Below are positions 8,969-17,285 of a stretch of 64,000 bases of DNA, in pieces. The position numbers were made by a program, and so were the translations under genes. The DNA lies in the NCBI RefSeq assembly GCF_003957745.1, contig NZ_CP020373.1, forward strand, positions 1-64,000, in the 5' to 3' direction. Below the pieces are notes generated by a model, which saw nothing but the letters and a program-made list of their open reading frames with translations, had not been told where the DNA came from and made no database searches. The stretch is from Shewanella khirikhana (GTDB lineage Bacteria; Pseudomonadota; Gammaproteobacteria; Enterobacterales; Shewanellaceae). How positions within the stretch are numbered: the first letter of the stretch is position 1; the number at the start of each line of letters is the position of its first letter.

Positions 8969-8997
8969 TAAAAAAGCCTCCACAGGGAGGCTTTTAG
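8969..8997 (-). terminator. Rho-independent terminator after the HU gene
   Basis: Read on the - strand, AAAAGCCTCC and GGAGGCTTTT pair across a short loop and run into TTTTTTATT, 20 bases past the HU stop. It isolates the HU gene from the porin gene downstream. Confidence 0.85.
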
Positions 8998-9017
8998 CTA
9001 CTACGTGAACTTATCGG

Positions 9018-9290
9018 TTAGTTAACGCTGTCACGCAGGGCCTTACCGGCCTTGAACTTTGGAATGGTTGCCGCAGGGATTTTGATTTCCTTGCCGGTCT
9101 GTGGGTTACGACCGGTGCGCTCGGCGCGGGTGCTGGTTTCGAATGAACCGAAACCTACGATAGAAATCTTGTCGCCTTCTTTCATGGCGGCAGTCACAGC
9201 TTCTTCAAAGGATTTCAGTGCACGGCCAGCCTCGGCTTTGGTCAGGTCGGCGCTCTCGGCAATCTTGGCGATAAGTTCAGTTCTGTTCAT
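9018..9290 (-). CDS. hup: DNA-binding protein HU
   Basis: A 90-residue histone-like protein that bends and compacts DNA as a dimer. The DNA-binding arm signature AERTGRNPQTGKEIKIP is intact, with the family start MNRTELIAKIAE and the end FKAGKALRDSVN. Length equals E. coli HU. Some positions (AGRAL, ending DSVN) look more like E. coli HU-beta than HU-alpha, so I do not assign hupA or hupB. The gene has its own upstream gap of about 130 bases and its own terminator, consistent with a single-gene unit. Confidence 0.96.
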   Translation of the reverse strand: MNRTELIAKIAESADLTKAEAGRALKSFEEAVTAAMKEGDKISIVGFGSFETSTRAERTGRNPQTGKEIKIPAATIPKFKAGKALRDSVN

Positions 9291-9382
9291 AGCTAAATAC
9301 TCGTCTTTCCGTGATTATTGTTTTAAAACTCGCCTAACATGCCACAGCCCTGAACGTTTGGGAAGCGGTTTTACTGCCCAAA

Positions 9383-9396
9383 ATCCCGGCCGGGAT
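9383..9396 (-). terminator. Possible terminator of the tandem-receiver gene
   Basis: ATCCCGGCCGGGAT is a perfect palindrome (five-base stem, GGCC loop) followed on the - strand by TTTTGG, 26 bases after the stop of the gene to its right. The stem is short, so an operator role for the HU promoter, which must lie here too, is an alternative. Confidence 0.4.
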
Positions 9397-9421
9397 CAAT
9401 TTTTCAGGGGTTTTATCTCAA

Positions 9422-10222
9422 TTAATTCTCATCCAGCAGCTGGTAAAGGATTTGCTTCACCAATTGTGGCTCAAAAGGCTTATCACACAAGGCGTTGACG
9501 CCAGCCTGGCTGACGTTGGACAAATGCGCATCGTTGGCTTCGGACGATACCATCAGGATGGGAATATGGGATTGCTGGCTTTCGGTGCGGATAAACTGGG
9601 TCAGCGCCAGACCATCGACGCTGGGCATGTTGTAGTCGGTCACCACCAGATCGAACATCTGCTCGCGCATCAGGGCAATCGCCTCACTGCCATCACAGGC
9701 CTCGGTAATTTGGCGCATGCCAAGGTTGGTGAGGGTGCGGCGAATGACATTGCGGGCCATGCGGCTGTCGTCCACAACCAGCACCCGCAGGTCCTGCACA
9801 TCGAAGTGGGACAGATCCAGCTCATCGTGGGACAGCAGGTCGATGGTCGCGTTGAGCGCCTTGCCCAGGTGCTCCTTGTAAAACGGCTTGGGCAGAATGG
9901 CGACCACGCCGGACTGACGGAAAATCTCCAACTGCTCGCGGCGGCACTCGCTGGACACCAGCATAAACTGAATATCCTGACAACCGGGTTCGGCCTTGAT
10001 AAAGGTCAGCAGCGCCAGGGCATCGCCATCGGCAAAATGCATGGCACTGGCAATCAGATCCGGCTTGTGGGCACGGATAAGCTCACGGGCCTCTTCCAGC
10101 CCCGGGGCTGTTTCTATGTTCAGAATGCCCTCATCACGAAGGCGATTGATGATAATTTTGCGTTGGGTGTCTGAAGGTTCAACCAACAGAATGGACAATT
10201 CACTCGGTGACAGTTGATGCAT
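9422..10222 (-). CDS. Tandem-receiver (REC-REC) response regulator, first receiver degenerate
   Basis: A 266-residue protein of two receiver domains without an output domain. The second (about 143-262) is canonical: LRVLVVDDSRMARN, phospho-Asp in VVTDYNMPSVDG, switch in ILMVSSEAND and Lys in CDKPFEPQ. The first (about 12-125) has lost key acidic residues: the pocket reads LLVEPSDTQ and the acceptor region reads DLIASAMHFADG, with Ala where Asp belongs, though the KPF end is kept. The first domain is therefore probably not phosphorylated and may serve for dimerisation or partner binding. ATG 10222 is chosen because MHQLSPSELSILLVE starts the fold there. No kinase is adjacent. Confidence 0.88.
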   Translation of the reverse strand: MHQLSPSELSILLVEPSDTQRKIIINRLRDEGILNIETAPGLEEARELIRAHKPDLIASAMHFADGDALALLTFIKAEPGCQDIQFMLVSSECRREQLEIFRQSGVVAILPKPFYKEHLGKALNATIDLLSHDELDLSHFDVQDLRVLVVDDSRMARNVIRRTLTNLGMRQITEACDGSEAIALMREQMFDLVVTDYNMPSVDGLALTQFIRTESQQSHIPILMVSSEANDAHLSNVSQAGVNALCDKPFEPQLVKQILYQLLDEN

Positions 10223-10332
10223 GTCGTCAAATACCAAAAAGCAGGCCGGATCCGGCGCAGTTAAAGGGGCTGCAATCAGTGTAGCTGCCGGGGGCCATAG
10301 CTGGCACCCTGGCCTCAGTTTGCTGCCGTTTA

Positions 10333-10719
10333 TTATTGTTGTTGGCTCAAATAGGCCTTGGTTTTGCTGTGAAACGCCACCCACCACTGGAATGCCAGCA
10401 AGGCGGCAATAGCGACGGCAACCAGTGGCAGCGGGATTTCTTTGCCTTCGATAAACAGCTTGGCATCTTCCGGGCTGATTTGGGTCGCGATAATGGCGGT
10501 CACTCCCAGGGCGGCGAAGCCCAGCGTTTGAATGGCCACATAAATCCGCAGCGCCCACAGACCCCAGTTGGCTCTAAGCACCAAGCCTATCAGTACAGGG
10601 ATAACCCCCAGGGAAAACATGTCCGGCGCGCCGGTGGTAATCAGTCTGCCAATGGCAAGAACGGTAAACACCACATAGAGCACCAAGAGTACAAGCAGGG
10701 GAAATGGCGGGAGTTTCAT
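10333..10719 (-). CDS. Small four-helix membrane protein, unknown function
   Basis: A 128-residue very hydrophobic protein with about four membrane helices (FPLLVLLVLYVVFTVLAIG; SLGVIPVLIGLVL; LRIYVAIQTLGFAALGVTAI; LVAVAIAALLAFQWWVAFH). I recognise no named family. ATG 10719 follows a GAGGATC ribosome site; a much longer frame upstream is read through the divergent promoter region and is rejected. It shares that 122-base region with the divergent DUF4240 gene. Confidence 0.75.
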   Translation of the reverse strand: MKLPPFPLLVLLVLYVVFTVLAIGRLITTGAPDMFSLGVIPVLIGLVLRANWGLWALRIYVAIQTLGFAALGVTAIIATQISPEDAKLFIEGKEIPLPLVAVAIAALLAFQWWVAFHSKTKAYLSQQQ

Positions 10720-10841
10720 GGGGATCCTCGTCACAGAAAGTCGGCCAAGTGTAGAAAAACCCAGAGGGTCAGTCCAGCTCGGTATCATATCCATGGCCAA
10801 TACAATTGATATAAAATAGCGCTCCGAAAAGGAGACCCTGT

Positions 10842-11351
10842 ATGACCGAAAACCAATTTTGGCAGTTGGTAACCCGCCAAAGCGCCGATGAATCTCAGGA
10901 AAGTCTGTGTGAGCGGCTGAAACTGGCGCTGGAGCCGATGGATAATGACCAGCTGAAAGCCTTCGATAAATGGTTTGGGCAGAAGATGCGTCAGGCCTAT
11001 ACCTGGCCGCTGTGGGGCGCTGCCTACGTGGTAACCGGATGTGACAGCGACTACGGCTTTGCCGAGTTTCGCAGCTTTTTGATTTCCCTTGGTCAGGAAT
11101 GGTTTGAGCGCATTGTTGCGAACCCGGATGCACTGGCCGGATTGCCGGGCTGGCCGACAGTGGATGGCTACGCTTATCCCTTTATTGAAGATTACGATCT
11201 GATTGCCGGGCAGATTTACGAGGACAGAACTTCGCAGGAGCTGCCCTTCGTGCCCTCTGGCAGTGTCAACCCAGCGGGCAAGCAGTTCAGTACCCGCCCG
11301 AAGGATCTTAAGGCCAATTACCCGGCCCTGTGTCAGCTGTTTCCTTTCTGA
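10842..11351 (+). CDS. DUF4240 domain protein
   Basis: A 169-residue soluble protein of the DUF4240 family (MTENQFWQLVTRQS start, then WGAAYVVTGCDSDYGFAEFRSFLISLG). The function is not known. The middle is rich in aromatic and acidic residues and there is no signal peptide. GGAGA lies at good spacing before ATG 10842. Its TGA is immediately followed by the stop codon of the opposite-strand gene, leaving no room for a terminator between the two. Confidence 0.82.
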   Translation: MTENQFWQLVTRQSADESQESLCERLKLALEPMDNDQLKAFDKWFGQKMRQAYTWPLWGAAYVVTGCDSDYGFAEFRSFLISLGQEWFERIVANPDALAGLPGWPTVDGYAYPFIEDYDLIAGQIYEDRTSQELPFVPSGSVNPAGKQFSTRPKDLKANYPALCQLFPF

Positions 11352-11654
11352 TTATTCAGTGCAGGTGCTGGTGGCGTCGTCGTACTGACGGCCGTGCTCG
11401 GTGCAAAGCCGGGCAACCAGTGCCGATTCCTGCTGCTTCAGTTGCTCGTTCATTTGATTGAACCTCTTATCGCTGTAGCTCTTTTCCACCTGGGTTTGTG
11501 TCTGTTCCAACAGCGAAAAATGACGCGCGACAGCGGCCCGCTGAGCACTGGTTTCTGGCTTAATACCGGTTTGTGCATTGGCAAGGCTGCTGATGCTGAG
11601 CATACCTGTCAGGGCCAACGCAGACATCAGGGTGGCAGTGGATGGCTTGGTCAT
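11352..11654 (-). CDS. Small secreted hypothetical protein
   Basis: A 100-residue protein with a clear signal peptide (cleavage near SSLANA, residue 27). The mature part is helical and Gln-rich (SLLEQTQTQVEKSY; MNEQLKQQESALVARL) and ends with two cysteines, LCTEHGRQYDDATSTC, that could form one disulfide. I do not recognise a family. GAGGGTAAC precedes ATG 11654. Its stop abuts the stop of the DUF4240 gene. Confidence 0.72.
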   Translation of the reverse strand: MTKPSTATLMSALALTGMLSISSLANAQTGIKPETSAQRAAVARHFSLLEQTQTQVEKSYSDKRFNQMNEQLKQQESALVARLCTEHGRQYDDATSTCTE

Positions 11655-12120
11655 GGTGTTACCCTCAAAGTAGACAAGACCCGGCCATGGTAGCGGCCGG
11701 GGTTGAACCGCCGCTGAACAGAATTTTGCCCGATTTGGGGGCTTTCCTCAGTTTGGAACCCCGGTGCCGCGCTACGGCAGTGCGCTGCCTGACTGCCAAC
11801 ATCGCTGGCAAGATCCCTGATATCAGGCTTTGTATTTCAGGTAGTTATATCAGCGTAAGCTAATCAGTGGCTGCAACTGACGGCTGAACGTGGCGGCGCT
11901 GAAATCCATGTCCACCCGTCCCGGCAGTCGGTCGGAAGTGGGTTTTGCCTGATACAAATTGATACCAGAACCTTTTGCGACTACTCTGTCTAAACTAATG
12001 GATAAACAAAAACTTATAATCGGTACATTGTATTGATGCCGGTTTTGTATTAAGTATTGGTTCAGCTTTATTTAGCTAGAGTTGATACGAGTGAAAAGTG
12101 TACAGGCCCAAGGAGGCTTT
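11655..12120. other. 466-bp gap; no convincing gene
   Basis: This holds the promoter of the small secreted protein on the left and that of the DUF3016 gene on the right, which becomes AT-rich from about 11940. On the - strand a frame stays open from about 12010 to a stop near 11860 and would read ...RLPGRVDMDFSAATFS..., but it has no well placed start or ribosome site. It may be a gene remnant. Confidence 0.5.
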
Positions 12121-12645
12121 ATGAAATCCAAGATGATTCTGATTGCCGGTCTCTTTATTGCAGGTTCTGCGATGGCGGCCGACGAGGCCACCCCGAACCC
12201 GGTGACCGAAGACGGCGCGGTGAAGATCACCTGGCAGGAGCCGAAAAAGTTTCGCGATATCAAATCCAGCGGTGAGCTGCAGTCACGCTATGAGAATCGC
12301 ATGTTTGAGACCCTGACCAAGGAGCTCAATAAAGAGGCGTCCAAGTCGCTCAAACCTAACCAGAAACTGGAACTGGTTGTAACCGATGTGGATCTGGCCG
12401 GTGATATGCGCCCCACCTTTGGCGCCACTGCCAACGATCTGCGAATCGTGAAGGAAATCTACCCACCACGCCTGACCTTTACCTATCAGGTGCTGGACGG
12501 CGAGCAGGTGGTGATTGCCGGTGACGAGAAGCTCACCAACCTGAACTTTATGAACGACATTCGTCCGGTAAACGATAAGCCGTTTATGCATGAGTCCCGT
12601 CTCTTGTCCCAGTGGTTCGACAAGCAAGTGGCTCCCAAGCTGTAA
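12121..12645 (+). CDS. DUF3016 family periplasmic protein
   Basis: A 174-residue exported protein. The signal peptide is about 20 residues, ending AGSAMA. The mature start gives the family pattern VKITWQEPKKFRDIKSS, followed by LELVVTDVDLAGDMRP and, near the end, DKPFMHESRLLSQWFD. DUF3016 proteins are periplasmic and uncharacterised; I recall them from Shewanella and Vibrio. AAGGAGG lies five bases before ATG 12121, which settles the start against longer frames. It converges on the next gene with six bases between stops. Confidence 0.88.
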   Translation: MKSKMILIAGLFIAGSAMAADEATPNPVTEDGAVKITWQEPKKFRDIKSSGELQSRYENRMFETLTKELNKEASKSLKPNQKLELVVTDVDLAGDMRPTFGATANDLRIVKEIYPPRLTFTYQVLDGEQVVIAGDEKLTNLNFMNDIRPVNDKPFMHESRLLSQWFDKQVAPKL

Positions 12646-12651
12646 TAAAGC

Positions 12652-14403
12652 TTAAGCCTGTCGCAACTTAGGCGGCAGGGTATCCAGCAGGCAAAACCCG
12701 CCCTCGGTGAGTTTTGCCTGTTTTTTTGCCCGGGCACTGAGCTCTGACAATTCATGTTCGGTGGCGTGATAGGTGTGCTTGGGCGAGAGTATTCCGGCGC
12801 ACAGCGATACCAGAGGATGCAGGCAGATGTTGCCCTGGCGGTCTTCGGCTTCAATTGCCTGCGCCTGCCAGTGCTGTTGGTGGTAAAAGCTTTCCCGGGT
12901 TTGCTCAAAGGCCGCAATCACCGACATCACCCGGTTGTGGGGATCTTCGGTGGAAATCATTACAAAATCATCGCCGCCGATATGGCCAACAAAGCAGTCG
13001 CTGTCCTGGTGCTGCCCCAGCAACCCCGCTACCTCACAAATCACTTCATCGCCCCGACAAAACCCGTAAATATCGTTGTAAGGCTTGAAGTGGCACAGGT
13101 CAAAATACACCAGATAAAAGGGGCGCGCGTGTTGTCTGAGGCGCTGCAATTCTTCCTGAATAGGCACATTCCCTGGCAGCCCGGACAGCGGATTGGCGTG
13201 GCGCGCCACTTTAATCCGATGCTCGGTAATGCGCGACAGCAAGTCCTTGGTGTGGCCCACCCCAATCAACTTACCCTGCCTGGAAATAATAAAGTGCTGC
13301 GCCATTTGCTGCTCAGGATCGGCGGTGAGACGCTGGCTGACTGAACTCAGTGGCTCACAGGCTTCCACCAGGGGCACGGCGCTGTCCATCACTTCGGTTA
13401 CCAGATGGTTTTCGTGCAGGGCACGGCCGTAAGGGGTTGAGAAGAGTTCCAGCAGGGCGGTGCGACTGATAAGCCCAAGGGGCGTATCGCCATTAGCTAC
13501 CACCACTGCCTGCAATGCCGGTTGGCTGCAAAAACGGTCGCTGATATGCCTTAATTTGGTGTCTGGCCCTACAGTTACCGCGCTGCAGGCCAGGCTTTCG
13601 GCCGACTCTCCGTATCTGGGGCTGACACTGATAGCGGCGCTGCCGCTTACCAGCGACTCCGGCAATTGCCGCTGAGGATGCAGGGCAGGCAGCCCCAGCA
13701 GAAACCCCTGGCAGTAGGTAATGCCGAGTTGCCTGAGTACCTGAAGTTCGGCTTCGGTTTCTATGCCTTCGGCAATGACCTTACAGGTCAGACTTTGGCA
13801 AAGCTCAACAATAGAGCGAACAAACTCCTGTTTTACCGGATGTTTATCTATGTTATGGATAAAGTGGCGGTCGATTTTTACATAGTCTGGCGCCAGTTCT
13901 GACCAGAGCCTGAGCCCGGAGTAGCCCGCGCCCAAATCGTCTATGGCGGTTAAAAAGCCCTGGTTGCGGTAATGCAGCAGGCAGGCCTTGAGCAGGTCAA
14001 TATCGTCGGCGGGGTGCTGCTCAGATAACTCAATGACTACCTGAGAAGGCGGGATCCCCAACTGTTGCAACATGGCGAGGGTCTTGCCCCGGGGGTGATC
14101 CGGATCCAGCAGCGCCTTGGGGGATATATTGATAAACAGCTTGCCCGGCAGTTGCCGCTCGGCAAAACGGCAGGCGGCGATTTGTCTGCACAGGGTTTCC
14201 AGTTCGCTCAGCCGACCTTCGTGCTCAGCCGTTTTAAACAGGGGGACAGGGGCAAAAAGAGGGCTGTGGGCCGGGCCGCGGGACAGAGCCTCAAAGCCAT
14301 GCACCTTTCCCACCGATATGTTGAATATCGGCTGGAACAAGGCTTCGATGCTTTGCTTTTCAATGATTTTTGTCAGTTCTGCCTGAAGGTCGATAGCGGG
14401 CAT
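12652..14403 (-). CDS. EAL-CBS-CBS-GGDEF protein with GGDDF site
   Basis: A 583-residue cytoplasmic cyclic-di-GMP protein with the EAL domain first. EAL at about 1-245: FEALSRG (E38), FINISP, VIELSEQ, AIDDLGAGYSGL, VKIDRHF, IAEGIET and CQGFLLG are all present, so phosphodiesterase activity is likely. A pair of CBS domains at about 265-395 could bind a nucleotide. A GGDEF domain at about 410-575 carries HIGGDDF instead of GGDEF and lacks the RxxD inhibitory site, so cyclase activity is doubtful and it may be a GTP-sensing module. The region before ATG 14403 has no strong ribosome site. No membrane segment is seen. Its stop lies six bases from the convergent DUF3016 stop. Confidence 0.9.
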   Translation of the reverse strand: MPAIDLQAELTKIIEKQSIEALFQPIFNISVGKVHGFEALSRGPAHSPLFAPVPLFKTAEHEGRLSELETLCRQIAACRFAERQLPGKLFINISPKALLDPDHPRGKTLAMLQQLGIPPSQVVIELSEQHPADDIDLLKACLLHYRNQGFLTAIDDLGAGYSGLRLWSELAPDYVKIDRHFIHNIDKHPVKQEFVRSIVELCQSLTCKVIAEGIETEAELQVLRQLGITYCQGFLLGLPALHPQRQLPESLVSGSAAISVSPRYGESAESLACSAVTVGPDTKLRHISDRFCSQPALQAVVVANGDTPLGLISRTALLELFSTPYGRALHENHLVTEVMDSAVPLVEACEPLSSVSQRLTADPEQQMAQHFIISRQGKLIGVGHTKDLLSRITEHRIKVARHANPLSGLPGNVPIQEELQRLRQHARPFYLVYFDLCHFKPYNDIYGFCRGDEVICEVAGLLGQHQDSDCFVGHIGGDDFVMISTEDPHNRVMSVIAAFEQTRESFYHQQHWQAQAIEAEDRQGNICLHPLVSLCAGILSPKHTYHATEHELSELSARAKKQAKLTEGGFCLLDTLPPKLRQA

Positions 14404-14466
14404 GGAGGCAACTCAGGTGCTTGGATGCCCGCAGTCTATGGCAGCGGTATGACAAAAGTATGAAAC

Positions 14467-14775
14467 TTACTTGCCTTGCTGTTTGAACGCCTGCAGGGTT
14501 TGCAGCAATACGCCGAGTTTGCGCACCACGGTTTCCAGTGCCGCCGGTGTCACTTCGGCTTCACGCAGACGGCTGAAGTCTGTCCCCAGCTCCTGCACAT
14601 AGGGGCCGAAGCGGTTACTGCGGGTGCTGAACCCTTCATCGGCGGTAAAGATATAACTGAACTTGCCGTGGCCAGCCTTTTGCAGCTCATCCAGGCGGGT
14701 GTCGGCGTCGATGGCCTGGCGGTAAGCCAGTTGCAGGTTTTCGGTCAGTTGCTCAAGGACCTTGGTGTATGGCAT
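14467..14775 (-). CDS. Conserved-looking hypothetical protein, 102 aa
   Basis: A soluble, probably helical protein (MPYTKVLEQLTENLQLAYRQ; TPAALETVVRKLGVLLQTLQ) with a central segment FSYIFTADEGFSTRSNRFGP. I recognise no family. ATG 14775 is chosen over a TTG four codons upstream because GGAAG sits five bases before it. It precedes the EAL gene on the same strand by 63 bases, so the two may share a transcript, and it is divergent from the TraB/GumN gene across 45 bases. Confidence 0.7.
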   Translation of the reverse strand: MPYTKVLEQLTENLQLAYRQAIDADTRLDELQKAGHGKFSYIFTADEGFSTRSNRFGPYVQELGTDFSRLREAEVTPAALETVVRKLGVLLQTLQAFKQQGK

Positions 14776-14820
14776 AACAGCTTCCAATCAATTTTTTCGG
14801 GATTATAAGAGGCAAGGGAG

Positions 14821-15732
14821 ATGGCAACAAGTTCATGGTCATGGCGATTGGCCGCCATAGCGTTGGCCGGATTGGTGTGGATGGGGGCGGCAAAGGCCGC
14901 AGAGCAGGACAAACCGCCGTTTTACGAATTCAGCCATAAGGGTAAAACCGTGTACCTGCTGGGTTCGATTCACGTGGGCAGCCGCGACTTCTATCCTTTG
15001 CCCAAGGCGGTGGAGCAGGCCTTTGCCCGGGCCGATGCATTGGTGGTCGAAGCGGATGTTGGCGCCGCGAGTAGCGATATTCAAACGCTACTGGCCAAAT
15101 ACGGCATGGCAAGTGGCAAGCCGGATACACAAACCGCGGCGGCACTGGCCGGATACTGCGCACCAAGGCAGCAGGTGTGTGCGTCCTTGTCGGCATTCGC
15201 CCCCTGGCTGCAGGCATCGCAAATCACCATGGTGCAATTTGCTGCCATGGGTTTCAGCCCGGAATCGGGGGTGGATGTCACCCTGCTTGAGCGCGCCAGA
15301 GGCAGTAAACGCATTCTTGAGCTCGAGGGCATGGAGTACCAGTTCAACCTGATGGCATCACTGCAACCCGAACATCAATGGGCCATGGTACGGGAGGCGA
15401 TTGAAGCCAAAGACTCGGATATCCGCGATCTGGTACAAAGCTGGCGCAGCGGCGATATAGACTCGCTGGCGCAGTTGATGCGTGAGTCCATGGAAGAAGG
15501 AGAAGACCTCACCTTGCTCAAAACCTTGCTGTGGGACAGAAACCAGCGTATGGCAGACACCCTGATGACCATGCTGGCACAGCCGGACACCCCGGATACC
15601 CTGATGGTAGTGGTGGGCGCCGGGCACCTGGTGGGCGAGCAGAGCCTGACTTCGATACTGGCGCAGCGTGATTTAGTCATTCACAGCGCCCTAGGCCACT
15701 GCGGTGCGAATGGTGCAGTTTGCAAGTTTTGA
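14821..15732 (+). CDS. TraB/GumN family secreted protein
   Basis: A 303-residue protein with a signal peptide (cleavage near GAAKAA, residue 27). It carries the two GxxH motifs of the TraB/GumN/TIKI family: VYLLGSIHVGSRDFYPL near residue 50 and VVVGAGHLVGEQSL near 270, with an Asp/Glu-rich acidic block between. Members are suspected metal-dependent peptidases by likeness to animal TIKI proteins; the bacterial role is not established. Four cysteines in the mature part (CAPRQQVC, HCGANGAVC) suit disulfides in the periplasm. The Val/Ile-poor C-terminus rules out a membrane anchor. Confidence 0.88.
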   Translation: MATSSWSWRLAAIALAGLVWMGAAKAAEQDKPPFYEFSHKGKTVYLLGSIHVGSRDFYPLPKAVEQAFARADALVVEADVGAASSDIQTLLAKYGMASGKPDTQTAAALAGYCAPRQQVCASLSAFAPWLQASQITMVQFAAMGFSPESGVDVTLLERARGSKRILELEGMEYQFNLMASLQPEHQWAMVREAIEAKDSDIRDLVQSWRSGDIDSLAQLMRESMEEGEDLTLLKTLLWDRNQRMADTLMTMLAQPDTPDTLMVVVGAGHLVGEQSLTSILAQRDLVIHSALGHCGANGAVCKF

Positions 15733-15805
15733 TGCAGGGCGCATTTCCGCCACTAATCTGTTCAGGTTATTGATTCAGGCGGGCGGGGGCACTTTTTACT
15801 AATTA

Positions 15806-15823
15806 GGTAGGCAAATTCCTACC
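15806..15823. promoter_or_regulatory. Inverted repeat upstream of cheD
   Basis: GGTAGG and CCTACC form a perfect six-base dyad around CAAATT. A candidate -10 box (TATACT, 15851-15856) lies about 28 bases downstream and the cheD start is at 15880, so the dyad is placed like a regulator site at or before -45. The binding protein is unknown. Confidence 0.4.
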
Positions 15824-15879
15824 AATACCGTACGGCGTCTTTTCGTTGTCTATACTGTTAAGGTAGCAACGGAGGCGCC

Positions 15880-16515
15880 ATGGCATTGCAATCCCCACAA
15901 TTGGTCTACCCCGGTTTTGAAAAAATCCCCAGATATTGGGACAACGAGCAGCAATCTCAGGTTGCCCGTGTCGACCCGGGGGAGTTTTACCTTACCTGTC
16001 AGGATGAATATGTTTACACACGCCTCGGCTCCTGTGTTGCCGCCTGTATCTGGGATCCTTTGATGGGCATAGGCGGGCTGAACCACTTTCTGTTGCCGGA
16101 AAAAACCCTCCATGAAGATTGGCACCAACTGACCAGCTACTCCTGCCGCTATGGCAACTGGGCGATGGAGCAGCTAATCAACGGTATTCTGGCGGTGGGT
16201 GGTCTCAAGAGTCGGCTGCAGGCGAAAATTTTTGGTGGCGCCAGTCTGGGGCGGATTTCAGTACTCAATGTGGGGCAGTCAAATATTGACTTTGTGCGCG
16301 AGTATCTGGCGATGGAAGGGATCCCGGTGATCTCGGAAGATCTCGGTGGCCCCTGGCCGCGCAAGGTGCTGTTTCATCCCCAGAGCGGCCGGGTAAAGTT
16401 AAAGCGCCTGGAGATGACTGGCATGGCGCAAATCGAGAAAGAAGAAGAGGCCTACCTCAAAGACGTTACCCAGCATGCCGATGCACCGGAGCCGGGCAGC
16501 GTGGAGCTGTTTTAG
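15880..16515 (+). CDS. cheD: CheD, chemoreceptor glutamine deamidase
   Basis: A 211-residue CheD, which deamidates glutamines of methyl-accepting chemotaxis receptors and in Bacillus also partners CheC. The catalytic Cys is in YTRLGSCVAACIWDP (C52) and the His in GGLNHFLLP (H69); the Thr/Ser-bearing core KIFGGASLGRISVLNVG follows. GGAGG lies just before ATG 15880. About 40 residues beyond the core at the C-terminus (KEEEAYLKDVTQ) are charged and poorly conserved. No chemotaxis operon is nearby, so this is a stand-alone cheD. Its TAG overlaps the stop of convergent cmoM by four bases. Confidence 0.94.
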   Translation: MALQSPQLVYPGFEKIPRYWDNEQQSQVARVDPGEFYLTCQDEYVYTRLGSCVAACIWDPLMGIGGLNHFLLPEKTLHEDWHQLTSYSCRYGNWAMEQLINGILAVGGLKSRLQAKIFGGASLGRISVLNVGQSNIDFVREYLAMEGIPVISEDLGGPWPRKVLFHPQSGRVKLKRLEMTGMAQIEKEEEAYLKDVTQHADAPEPGSVELF

Positions 16516-17285
16516 GCTGTTGGCTTTTGACACACAAAATGCACGTAACGTCCCAGCGGCAGAAATGCCGCTTCCCGGGAGTATTTCAGCTCCATCTCTA
16601 TCAGTCCGGCATCAGAGTATTCGGTTGAAAGGCTGCCTTTCTTAAGGTAGTCGTGGATAACCCTGACTCCGGAGCGGCAATGCACCTCAAACTGCCATTC
16701 CCGGCACCAGCTTTCAACCTCGTTCACTGTCAGCGGAAAATTGGGGCTCAGCCGCACCCGCTTGGCCTTGAATCCCGACGCCACATAGCCAAAGTTACCC
16801 GCCACCAGTGCGTGAAAACACATGGCATCTTTGTTGTAAAACATCAGTGAAAACAAGCCGCCGGGCCGCAGCATCTGCAAAAGGCCGGTCATGGTGCCTT
16901 TGGCATCGGCAAGCCACTCCACCACCGCATGGCACAGGATAAGATCGAACTGCCCCAGAGCGTCGGCATCCAACTCCTGAATGGGCGCATGAATACACTC
17001 GATATCCAGGGGCTCGGGACTCAGGGCAATCTGACGCCTGGCTTCGGCAAGCATTTCGGCTGAGATATCACACAGCACCACGCTGTGGCCGTGCGCCGCC
17101 AGCCGTTGGCTGAAAAAGCCAAAACCGCCGCCGGCATCCAAAATCCGCAGTTTGCCTTGGCCGAGGCGGGGCAGCTGTTCCTGCAGATCCCGCCACAGCA
17201 CCGCCGAGCGAATATCGCCTTTTAGAGTGCCATAGATATTCTTGGCAAATTTGCCCGCCAGGGAGTCGAAGTTCTTATCTTGCAA
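16512..17285 (-). CDS. cmoM: CmoM, tRNA 5-carboxymethoxyuridine methyltransferase
   Basis: A 257-residue SAM-dependent methyltransferase that methylates cmo5U34 of certain tRNAs. The SAM motif is ILDAGGGFGFFSQRLA, followed by VVLCDISAEML and LILCHAVVEWLADA; MLRPGGLFSLMFYNKDA and AGNFGYV are CmoM-specific and close to E. coli CmoM. The start is a TTG at 17285: it gives MQDKNFDSLAGKF, which lines up with the E. coli start MQDRNFD, and GGATGAG lies just before it. The stop overlaps that of cheD in the four bases TTAG, so neither transcript has a dedicated terminator between the genes. Confidence 0.93.
   Translation of the reverse strand: MQDKNFDSLAGKFAKNIYGTLKGDIRSAVLWRDLQEQLPRLGQGKLRILDAGGGFGFFSQRLAAHGHSVVLCDISAEMLAEARRQIALSPEPLDIECIHAPIQELDADALGQFDLILCHAVVEWLADAKGTMTGLLQMLRPGGLFSLMFYNKDAMCFHALVAGNFGYVASGFKAKRVRLSPNFPLTVNEVESWCREWQFEVHCRSGVRVIHDYLKKGSLSTEYSDAGLIEMELKYSREAAFLPLGRYVHFVCQKPTA

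Noticed and set aside
11860..12010. Small - strand gene in the 466-bp gap
   Set aside because: The frame is open for about 50 codons but has no good start or ribosome site and no family match. Kept only as a possible remnant.
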